This document shows positions 55,450 through 63,038 of a stretch of 64,000 bases of DNA, piece after piece; the stretch's first letter is position 1, and each line of letters begins with the position of its first letter. Origin of the DNA: Myxococcales bacterium 68-20 (GTDB lineage Bacteria > Myxococcota_A > Polyangia > Polyangiales > Polyangiaceae); contig MKVQ01000005.1 of the NCBI GenBank assembly GCA_001899635.1, positions 683,114 to 747,113 on the forward strand, written 5' to 3'. The notes beneath the pieces were generated by a model. That model ran no database searches. It worked only from the letters and a program-made list of their open reading frames with translations, and was not told the origin of the DNA. Position numbers and translations under genes: made by a program.

Positions 55450-56709
55450 TCAACCTCCGTCGGAAACACCGGCATCGGTGGTGCCGGCATCGGTGTCGGG
55501 GCCAGTCCTGGGGACCACGCACTCGACGAGCGGCGCGACCGCCTCGGTCCGGCCCGCTTTCGCCTGCCGCGCGTTGAACGTGACGCCCATGCTCATCGCA
55601 TCGCACGGCACGTTGGGATCGTTCCGGCCATCGGCGAGGACGTCGAGGTTGTCGTTCACGAACGTCGACGTCAGCTCGTAGTTGTCCTTGTCGTTCGTCT
55701 CGCAGAAACCGATGAGGCGGAAGCCCTTGATGACGTCTTGCTGGCGCGCGCGACCGGCGATCACGCCGTCCTCGATCCGCCAGACGTTGTCCTGCCCCTT
55801 GAGCAACTTGCCGACGACGATGCCCTTCTGGAGACGGATCGGGTACGCGACGACGAGCCCCTTGTAGCCCGGGAACCAGAAGAGCGTGTCCTCCGGGAGC
55901 TGCGTCACGAGGTAGTTTTCCCGGACGTAGGCGTCGGCGCTGAAGATCTTGGAGTCGGGCAGGTCCGGCCCTCCGCGCTTCTCGAGGAGCGTGTCTTCCT
56001 GCAGCGTCCACGGCATGTCCGGCGTGAAACACGGCTGCGTCACCCAGGAGGGCTGCGAACAATCCCAGGGAAGCGGCTTCTCGAGACCGGGCGAAGGATA
56101 GAGATCGATGCGGACGCGATCGTCGTTGGGCTCCCCGTTGTAGCCGGTGACTCGGATGATGAAAGTGTAGTGGCCGACGCACAGCGCGCAGTTGAACGCG
56201 TCGTCCGAGAGGCCGTACTGCTTCGCGAGCTGCGGGACGAGCGCCGCGGAGTACTCCAGCTTGCCGAAGGTGTTGTCGCGGCAGTACTTGCCGTCACGCG
56301 GGAGCTGCGATGCCCCGGCCTTGCAGCTCGGCGGAGGATCCTCGGAGGTGCACGTCTCGGACGCCGTGCACACGCCATCGAGATCGAGACCGATGTCCTG
56401 CCACGCGTTCGGATCGACGCCCCCCTGCTCGTTCAGGGAGCCGAGGCGCATCGAGGAGATCGCGAGGACGATCGCCCCGACGTCCTTGTCGCTCCCTGGG
56501 GCGGGACGGTCCTCCGGGCGGGGCGCTCCGGCGCTGAAGCAGCCGCGCGAGTCCGGCTTCGACCACCAGCCGATGCCGTTCTTCGCGGGCGGCCTATCGG
56601 TCGCGTCGTCGACGAGGAGCGACGTGTCGTACGTGTTGCAGCCGTGCAGCCCGGTCACGATGCCGGCCGCCCCGAGAAGGAAGATGGAGAAGAGGCCGCA
56701 TGTCCTCAT
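55450..56709 (-). CDS. Lipoprotein, paralogue of the one at 22985-24199
   Basis: 419 residues from the ATG at 56709, with GAGAGG just upstream; an ATG four codons earlier is the alternative. Signal peptide with lipobox VTGLHGC. The mature domain contains FIIRVTGYNGEPNDDRVRID, DGVIAGRARQQDVIKGFRL and VPCDAMSMGVTFNA, in the same order as the lipoprotein at 22985-24199. Many cysteines suggest disulfides. The C-terminus is Asp/Gly/Thr-rich. First gene of an operon with the beta-helix lipoprotein, suggesting a joint surface role. Confidence 0.8.
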   Translation of the reverse strand: MRTCGLFSIFLLGAAGIVTGLHGCNTYDTSLLVDDATDRPPAKNGIGWWSKPDSRGCFSAGAPRPEDRPAPGSDKDVGAIVLAISSMRLGSLNEQGGVDPNAWQDIGLDLDGVCTASETCTSEDPPPSCKAGASQLPRDGKYCRDNTFGKLEYSAALVPQLAKQYGLSDDAFNCALCVGHYTFIIRVTGYNGEPNDDRVRIDLYPSPGLEKPLPWDCSQPSWVTQPCFTPDMPWTLQEDTLLEKRGGPDLPDSKIFSADAYVRENYLVTQLPEDTLFWFPGYKGLVVAYPIRLQKGIVVGKLLKGQDNVWRIEDGVIAGRARQQDVIKGFRLIGFCETNDKDNYELTSTFVNDNLDVLADGRNDPNVPCDAMSMGVTFNARQAKAGRTEAVAPLVECVVPRTGPDTDAGTTDAGVSDGG

Positions 56710-56994
56710 CCGCCTCTCCATCGTAGCGCCATTTCCGGCCGCGCGGTGTCTCCCGGACATCCGGCCAACGCTGCGCGCGCGATGCCCCCGCACTGGCCCG
56801 GCGCCTGCACGAGGCGAAGCGTCGAACGAAGCCTATTCTGCCGGCCTCTCGCCTCCTGTCCTTCCCGGTCGATCGTCGCTGGCAGCGCCCAGCCAGCGCG
56901 ACGGCGCCGGTCGCGCTCGGTCCAAGGTCCGGGTTCGACGATCGGCCACTCTTAGAGCTTGATCTACGGCTTTCGCGCTGGAATACGAATGGTC

Positions 56995-58611
56995 ATGAGC
57001 GAAGTGGGGAAGATCGTCGGGTTGCTCAAGTCGGAGGCGATCGAGAAGCAGATCGCGGCCGCGATCGTGCTGGGTGAGCTGAAGGCGAAGGGGCCGGGGG
57101 TCGTCGAAGGACTGGGGGCGGTGCTGGAGAGCGGGGTATCGCTCCTGCAGATGCACGCCCTCGACGCTCTCGCGCGCGTGGGATGCAAGAAGGCCCTCCC
57201 GCAGATCTTCCCGCTGCTCTCGACGAGCAACGACGACGTCCGGCGGGCAGCAACCCGCGCCGTCGCGAGCGTGGGCGAAGAGGTCGTGCCGCTCATCAAG
57301 GAGAAGATGGCGACGGCCGGTCCGGAGGAGCGGCGCGCGCTCGACGCCGCGCTCGCCGAGCTCGGCGGCAAGGACGCGTTCTCCGCGCTCGTGAAGGGCC
57401 TCGCATCGAGCGACGCCGAGGCGGCGAAGGCGGCGGCCCTCGCCGTGCGCCAGCAGATCAAGGGCGCCGACGGCAACAAGCGCCGGAGCTACCTCGCGGA
57501 GATCGAGCGCTTCCTCGAGGCGCAGAAGAAGAAGGGCGGAGCGCCTGGCGCGACCGCGGCCGCGGTGAAGATCCTCGGCTACCTCGAGGACGAGAAGACG
57601 GTCCCGATGCTGCTCCAGTACAGCGGCGACGAGCAGCAGCACGCGAGCGTCCGCCAGGAGGCGATCATCGCGTTCCGCTTCGCGCTGCAGAAGACCAAGC
57701 CGAACGCGAAGGTCGTCGACACCCTCGTGAAGGCCGCCGAAGCCGCGGACCGCACGCTCGCGCAGACGGCGCTCCACACGCTCGGCAGCCTCCAGGTCGG
57801 CGAGGACTCCGCCAAGCGCCTCGAGAAGCTCGCGTTGCACCCCGACTTCGATCGCGCGCGATTCGTCCTCGATCTGCTCGGCCGCACGGGCGGCAACGAG
57901 GCCGCGCGCGTCCTCACGAAGACGCTCACGTCGACCACCGATCGGCGTTATGCCGAAGCGGCGGCGAGCGGCCTCTCCGGCAAGGAGGACGCCGTCCCCG
58001 CCCTCGCGAAGGCGCTGCTCGAGACCACGAACCCCGACCGCGCGTGGGTCCTCCGCAACGTGCTCCGACCGACGGCGAAGAAGATCTCGCCTGCGCTCCG
58101 GAAGCAGATCCTCGAAGAGGCGATCGATCGACTCGGCAAGGGTGAACGCAACTACGAGGCGCACCTCGACGTCGCCCGCGACGCCGATCCCGGCGGCGTC
58201 GCCGAAGCCCTCCGCGCGCTCGCCGCTCGCCTCCGCAAGAAGGACGAGAACAAGGCGCGCGTCGTCCTCTCGATCCTCTGCAAGTCCGACCGCGCAACCG
58301 ACGACGACCGCTACACGCTCGCCTCCCTCGAGCTCACGCGCTCGAACCGCGACACCCGACCGGCATCGCGCGCGGGCGACGAGTCGCTCCGCATCCTCGG
58401 AAACCTCCTCCGCCACGGCTTCGACGTCGCGCGTGCGCTGAAGAAGGACCGCGCCCTCGAGCTCGATCATCTCTACTACGTGGGCTTCCACTTCACGGAG
58501 GAAGGCCACCCGCTCGGAGAGGAGCTCCTCGAAGAGGTCGTGAAGAAGGGCGGCCGCACCAAGATGGCGAAGATGGCGAAGAACAAGCTCGCCCTCGCCG
58601 AAGCGTCCTGA
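56995..58611 (+). CDS. HEAT-repeat protein
   Basis: 538 residues from the ATG at 56995 (an ATG two codons earlier is possible). The whole length is alpha-helical HEAT-like repeats: LLQMHALDALARVGCKKALP, DDVRRAATRAVASVGEEVVP, SVRQEAIIAFRFAL, AQTALHTLGSLQVGEDSAKR. No signal peptide or membrane segment, so it is cytoplasmic. It should act as a protein-interaction scaffold; partner unknown. The phosphatase gene starts 15 bp after its stop. Confidence 0.88.
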   Translation: MSEVGKIVGLLKSEAIEKQIAAAIVLGELKAKGPGVVEGLGAVLESGVSLLQMHALDALARVGCKKALPQIFPLLSTSNDDVRRAATRAVASVGEEVVPLIKEKMATAGPEERRALDAALAELGGKDAFSALVKGLASSDAEAAKAAALAVRQQIKGADGNKRRSYLAEIERFLEAQKKKGGAPGATAAAVKILGYLEDEKTVPMLLQYSGDEQQHASVRQEAIIAFRFALQKTKPNAKVVDTLVKAAEAADRTLAQTALHTLGSLQVGEDSAKRLEKLALHPDFDRARFVLDLLGRTGGNEAARVLTKTLTSTTDRRYAEAAASGLSGKEDAVPALAKALLETTNPDRAWVLRNVLRPTAKKISPALRKQILEEAIDRLGKGERNYEAHLDVARDADPGGVAEALRALAARLRKKDENKARVVLSILCKSDRATDDDRYTLASLELTRSNRDTRPASRAGDESLRILGNLLRHGFDVARALKKDRALELDHLYYVGFHFTEEGHPLGEELLEEVVKKGGRTKMAKMAKNKLALAEAS

Positions 58612-58626
58612 TCAGCGAGGCACGAG

Positions 58627-59895
58627 ATGAAGACCACGACGCTCCTCGCCATCGGGCTCCTCGCGCTCTCGAGCCTCGTCGTCTCGGCGTGCGGGACGGA
58701 CGCGCCCGCCACCCCATCGACCGACACCGACGCGGGCTCGTCGGAGGAAACGCCTGGCATCGCGTGTCCGCCGTCGGGTGTGAGCAAAGGCCCATGGTCA
58801 CTCGCGATGACGCGCACGTCGATGAAGGTGCGCTGGGAGGCCTGTCGGCCAGGCACCAACGGCGCCCTCTTCGTGCGCCCGGAGGCGGGCGGGCCCGAGC
58901 GCGAGGCACCGAGCGTCGAGTCGGAGCGCATCCTCGTCGAGCGACACACCTCCCTCAACGTCGACTCGCCTCCCGACGAGCCCGGCACGTTCTACATGCA
59001 CGACGCCGCGCTCACCGACCTCACCCCGGGCACGTGTTACCGCTACGAGCTCGGAGCCGATCGGTCGCTCGGCGGACGGTTCTGCACCTCGCAGCCGGAC
59101 GGCGGCCGCGTGCACTGGCTCACGATCGGCGACACGAACGCGCTGCTCGGGACCTCCACGCGAAACGTGCTCGAGCACAACGTGCCGCTCGGCGCGGACT
59201 TCATCCTGCACGGCGGCGACATCCAGTACTACAAGTCCGTCCTCGAGACGTGGGCGGGCTGGTTCCCGGTGATGCGCCCGCTCCTCTCCCTCGGAGCGTT
59301 CCAGCCGGCGCTCGGCAACCACGAGCGCGAGACCCCCGACGAGCTGGAGGACTACAGCCTTCGCTTCTTCGGCGACGAAGCGTTCGGCGGACGGGACATG
59401 TGGTACCGCTTCGAGAGCGGCGGCGTTCACTTCTTCGTCATCGACTCCGATCAGCCGCTCGCCCCGTCGACGACGCAAGGCGCCTGGCTCACCGCAGCGC
59501 TCGCGGATGCCGCGCGCGCCCCGGGTCATCGCGCGTCGATCGTCGTGATGCACCGCGCCTTCATGACGTGCAGCGACGGCGACGGCCTCACCGACGACCG
59601 AATCGCGTACGCGTCGATCTTCGCCCAGAGCAAGGTCGCGCTCGTCATCCAGGCGCACATCCACGGCTACGAGCGCTTCGAAGCCGACGGGATCACGTAC
59701 GTGACGAGCGGCGGCGGCGGCGGCCTGCTGTCCGAGATCGACGCCAACGCCTCGCGCGCCGAATGCGCGATGCGGAAGGCCGCCGGAGCCTTCTTCCATG
59801 CAGTCGATTTCGTCGTCGAGGGGAATCAGCTCACGGGCAAGGCGATCGACGATCGGGGCGCGGTCCGCGACACCTTCACCGTCACGCTCCCCTGA
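58627..59895 (+). CDS. Metallophosphoesterase lipoprotein (purple acid phosphatase-like)
   Basis: 422 residues. Signal peptide with lipobox SLVVSACG. An N-terminal fibronectin-like domain (SMKVRWEACRPG, DLTPGTCYRYELGAD) precedes the calcineurin-like metal domain, with ligand motifs GDTN, HGGDIQYY, LGNHERE, VVMHRAF and AHIHGYERF in the proper order. Domain order and motifs match purple acid phosphatases. It should hydrolyse phosphomonoesters outside the cytoplasm, perhaps for phosphate scavenging. Confidence 0.92.
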   Translation: MKTTTLLAIGLLALSSLVVSACGTDAPATPSTDTDAGSSEETPGIACPPSGVSKGPWSLAMTRTSMKVRWEACRPGTNGALFVRPEAGGPEREAPSVESERILVERHTSLNVDSPPDEPGTFYMHDAALTDLTPGTCYRYELGADRSLGGRFCTSQPDGGRVHWLTIGDTNALLGTSTRNVLEHNVPLGADFILHGGDIQYYKSVLETWAGWFPVMRPLLSLGAFQPALGNHERETPDELEDYSLRFFGDEAFGGRDMWYRFESGGVHFFVIDSDQPLAPSTTQGAWLTAALADAARAPGHRASIVVMHRAFMTCSDGDGLTDDRIAYASIFAQSKVALVIQAHIHGYERFEADGITYVTSGGGGGLLSEIDANASRAECAMRKAAGAFFHAVDFVVEGNQLTGKAIDDRGAVRDTFTVTLP

Positions 59896-59985
59896 CGCGG
59901 GCGCCGGCTGCGAGCCTGCCGAGCCTATGAGGGCGCACACGCCACTTGACCGCGCCGACAACGGGACGATGATGTCGACGCCGTC

Positions 59986-60492
59986 ATGCTCGACCTCGTT
60001 CGCACCTCGCTCCACCGCGCGATCACCACTCCCGCCGGCGATCGGTTCTTCCCCGTCCGCGTCCCGAAGGACCTCGCGCGTCGCTTCAACGCGCTCATCG
60101 GCGATCCGATCTGCTCGCAAGAGGAGCTCGAGCGCCGTCGCGCCGGCCTCGCGAAGCTCGAGGAGCTGAAGAAGAACGGCGGCAAGCCGCTCGAGACGAC
60201 CCCGAGCGCCGCGCCGGCCGTGCAGGCGCCGGTGATGGTCTACCTCGAGAAGGATCGCAACGCGCGGATGCTCGGTCGCATCAAGGAGATGCTCGACGCG
60301 AAGCAGATCACGTACACGCTGCTCGACGTCGCCGACGACGCGACCACGAAGCACTTCGTCCTCCGCGAGGCGAAGTGCAAGGACGACGACCTCCCCGTCG
60401 TCTTCATCGCGGGCACACCGGTCGGCGGCTACAACGAGCTCGTCGACTGGGACGTGTCGGGCCGGCTCGCGAACGCGCTCGCGGGAAAGTGA
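59986..60492 (+). CDS. Glutaredoxin-fold protein without the CxxC motif
   Basis: 168 residues. An N-terminal helical region (RRFNALIGDPICSQEELERR) precedes a thioredoxin/glutaredoxin fold at about 80-165: VMVYLEKDRNARMLGRIKEM, ITYTLLDVADD, the cis-proline segment LPVVFIAGTPVGGYNELVDW. Where CPYC would stand there is KDRN, so it is unlikely to be a dithiol oxidoreductase. SH3BGRL-like glutaredoxin relatives also lack the pair. The stop overlaps the GTG of the next gene (GTGA). Confidence 0.8.
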   Translation: MLDLVRTSLHRAITTPAGDRFFPVRVPKDLARRFNALIGDPICSQEELERRRAGLAKLEELKKNGGKPLETTPSAAPAVQAPVMVYLEKDRNARMLGRIKEMLDAKQITYTLLDVADDATTKHFVLREAKCKDDDLPVVFIAGTPVGGYNELVDWDVSGRLANALAGK

Positions 60493-60893
60493 CCGTCGCC
60501 CTTCCCCTCGCCTCCTACAAGATCCGCCTCCACGACACGCACGTGCGCGCGGTCCCTGCGCGCACGGCCGACGGCACGGCCTTCGAAGGCCCGGGCGTCG
60601 ATCTGCGAGGCGCCGACGCGAAGGCGGCGATCGAGGCGGTCCGTCCGCTGATCGAATGGCTCGACGCACGCGAGCCGGGCGTCCAGGTGCGCTCGATCTC
60701 CGTACGCACAAGCGGCCCGCGCGTCCTCATCTCCCTCGCCCCCGCCGGGGCGGATCCGCGCCCACGCGCGATGAGGTTCGATCCGCCCTATGCGAACGAG
60801 CTCCGCGACGCGGGGCTCGAGGCGGAGCGCGTGATCGGCGAAGCGTGCGTCCGGATCCTGGCGAAGCGAGCGGACGACGTGACGCCCCACTAG
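60489..60893 (+). CDS. Small protein of unknown function coupled to the glutaredoxin-fold gene
   Basis: 134 residues from a GTG overlapping the previous stop by 4 bp. Alpha/beta, soluble: SYKIRLHDTHVRAVPARTAD, SISVRTSGPRVLISLAPAG. Conserved-looking but unrecognised. The tight coupling suggests it acts with the glutaredoxin-fold protein. Confidence 0.7.
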   Translation: MTVALPLASYKIRLHDTHVRAVPARTADGTAFEGPGVDLRGADAKAAIEAVRPLIEWLDAREPGVQVRSISVRTSGPRVLISLAPAGADPRPRAMRFDPPYANELRDAGLEAERVIGEACVRILAKRADDVTPH

Positions 60894-60939
60894 AGATTCG
60901 TCGCTCGCGGCCGTTCTCGATCGCGTGAAGGACGAACGC

Positions 60940-61467
60940 TCAGCGCTCGCGCTTGAACCCGAGGCTCTTGCCGAGATGCCCGAGCCGCCGCGCCTCCAGG
61001 CACGCCGGCGATCCCGGCTCGACGATGCGGCAGTCCTCGGGGCGAACCTCGTAGATGGCGCAGGGGTACTGCTCGGGGGTGGAGACGTCGAGCCCACCGC
61101 AGCGCTCACCGGCGTTCTTGATGAAGCGGAAGTGCGGAGGCCGGTCCTGGAGCTCGGTGTAGATCGGCAGGAGCCGCTCGCCCATCCGCGCTTCGTCGGC
61201 CTCGAGCAGGTGCACCGTCTGTGGCCCGTGATGGCAGCAACGCCCACATGCCACGCAGTCGGCACCGTCGGGATCAGGCTCGCCATGAACTGGAGTGAGA
61301 GGCACGGTGCCTCCCGTTATCCCGCCGGATTCGAGCGAGCAAGCTCCGCCAGGAAGTTCGAAGCGAGACGCCCTCGCCGTCGTGCGCCGAGCGGTCGCGC
61401 CCGGAGCCTCCGCAGCGGAGCGTCTTCGACCCGCATCGAACGGAGCACCCGCTATCTCGACGAGCAT
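60940..61467 (-). CDS. YkgJ-family cysteine-cluster protein
   Basis: 175 residues from the ATG at 61467, which has GGAG upstream; other in-frame ATGs exist at 61488 and 61557. The cluster starts with CVACGRCCHHG near residue 72, continues with CGGLDVSTPEQYPCAIYEVRPEDCR and ends SPACLEARR. The family binds zinc or an iron-sulfur cluster through these cysteines; its reaction is not established. The first 65 residues are poorly conserved in character and the true start may be later. Confidence 0.85.
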   Translation of the reverse strand: MLVEIAGAPFDAGRRRSAAEAPGATARRTTARASRFELPGGACSLESGGITGGTVPLTPVHGEPDPDGADCVACGRCCHHGPQTVHLLEADEARMGERLLPIYTELQDRPPHFRFIKNAGERCGGLDVSTPEQYPCAIYEVRPEDCRIVEPGSPACLEARRLGHLGKSLGFKRER

Positions 61468-61596
61468 GCTCCGCTCCCGTGCGCTCATGTGCACGCATCC
61501 TCCAAACGAGGGACTGCGGCGACCCGTCGGTCGGTGGTAGGCTGAACCGGCACGCATCCTACCGAGGGGGGAACGCGAGTTTTACCAGGAACGCTG

Positions 61597-62907
61597 ATGA
61601 GCGAGCCCAAGTCGCCTGAGGGGGGGGCTGACTTCCAGACGACGGAGACGTCGTCCGCGATCCGTCCGCTCGCCCCGCCCGACGTCATCGACGGACGCTA
61701 TCGCGTGCTCGGACGCCTCGGTGCCGGCGCGATGGGCGTGGTCCTGCGCGCCGAAGACGTGTTCCTCGAGCGGCCGGTCGCGATCAAGATCGTGGCGCCG
61801 TCCAAGGACCCCGCGGTGGGCCAGCGCTTCGTGAAGGAGGCGCAGGCGCTCGCACAGGTCCGCCACGAGAACGTGGTCCAGGTCTACGCGTTCGGACCGT
61901 TCCAGCACTCTGCGTACCTCGCGATGGAGCTCGTGATGGGCGAGTCGCTCGAGAGCATCATCGACGCGCACACACGACAGGGCACGACAGTCGCCCTGCC
62001 CCGCGCGGTCGCGCTGCTCCGCGCGGTCGCTCACGGCCTCGACGCCGTGCATGCGCGACAGCTCGTTCATCGAGACGTGAAGCCCGCGAACATCATCGTC
62101 GAGAAAGGGACGGACCGCCCCGTCCTCATCGACTTCGGTCTCGCGCGCCGACGCTCGAAGTCGGATCCGCGGATCTCGATCACCGGCGGCACACCTTCGT
62201 ACATGGCGCCGGAGCAGGCGCAGGATCCGGACGGCACGCGTGTCACCCCTCGCGCGGACATCTACGCGCTCGCGTGCACGGCCTTCGAGCTCTTCACCGG
62301 GCGCGCAGTGTTCGAGGGCAACGACGTCTTCACGGTGCTGGCGGCACATCTGAGGGATCAGCCGCGTCGCATCTCGAGCCTCCGTCCGGAGCTCACACCC
62401 ATCGACGATGTCCTCTTCCGCGCGCTCTCGAAGGTGCCGCAGGACCGCCCCGCCTCCGCCGGCGAGCTCGTCGCCGCACTGGAGACCGCGCTCGGTCGCG
62501 TCGACGCTCGAACGCAGAGCGGTCCTCGCGTGGCGGTCCTCGCTGCGGACGGCGGTCTCCGCCGCTCGCTCGTCCGGAACACGACGAGCGCGCTCCGCGG
62601 ACACGGCCACCAGGTCAGCTGCGACACGGCCGAGTCCGCCGCCGAAGCGACCGCCCTCGTCGAGAGCGGAGGCTACGACCTCCTCGTCGTGGACGAGGAG
62701 TCGGCCGACGGCCGCCTCGCCGAGCTCGTGCAGCTCGCCCGCGCTCGCCATACGAACGCCGAGGTCCTCATCTTGAGCCGCGACCTCCCCGCGACGACGC
62801 TCGCGCTCGGCGACGTGCGGGTCCGGCACCTCGTCCCGAAGCCGGTCAACGTGCACATGCTCGCGGCCGTCATCGGCCGCCTCGATCTCGTCAAGCGCTT
62901 AGCTTAG
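61597..62907 (+). CDS. Ser/Thr protein kinase with C-terminal receiver-like domain
   Basis: 436 residues. Hanks kinase at about 30-300: GAGAMGVVLRAED (P-loop), AIKIV (lysine), HRDVKPANIIV (catalytic loop), IDFGLARRR, YMAPEQ and DIYALACTAFELFTG. No membrane segment follows; instead residues 308-430 form a response-regulator-like domain: VAVLAADGG, YDLLVVDEES (candidate phospho-aspartate), ILSRD and LVPKPVN with the conserved Lys-Pro. This joins Hanks and two-component signalling in one soluble protein. Confidence 0.93.
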   Translation: MSEPKSPEGGADFQTTETSSAIRPLAPPDVIDGRYRVLGRLGAGAMGVVLRAEDVFLERPVAIKIVAPSKDPAVGQRFVKEAQALAQVRHENVVQVYAFGPFQHSAYLAMELVMGESLESIIDAHTRQGTTVALPRAVALLRAVAHGLDAVHARQLVHRDVKPANIIVEKGTDRPVLIDFGLARRRSKSDPRISITGGTPSYMAPEQAQDPDGTRVTPRADIYALACTAFELFTGRAVFEGNDVFTVLAAHLRDQPRRISSLRPELTPIDDVLFRALSKVPQDRPASAGELVAALETALGRVDARTQSGPRVAVLAADGGLRRSLVRNTTSALRGHGHQVSCDTAESAAEATALVESGGYDLLVVDEESADGRLAELVQLARARHTNAEVLILSRDLPATTLALGDVRVRHLVPKPVNVHMLAAVIGRLDLVKRLA

Positions 62908-62959
62908 GCGGCCGAGCGAGCATCACCCCTGTTTCGGGAGCCTCCCCCTCGAGCTCCCC

Positions 62960-63037
62960 GAATCGTCCAACTCGACGCGCGCAGCAGGCGCTCCTCTGCG
63001 GGTGGTTGGGGCGCAACCCCAAGTTCTTGGACGGTTC
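62960..63037. repeat. Dispersed foldable repeat, copy 2, between convergent kinases
   Basis: Core 62968-63026 matches copy 1 (38602-38660). It is closed by an 11-bp stem with one wobble (62960-62970 with 63027-63037) and contains an internal 6-bp hairpin (63006-63011 with 63017-63022). It fills the space between the two kinase stops, so it may also act as a terminator. Confidence 0.55.
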
Positions 63038-63038
63038 T

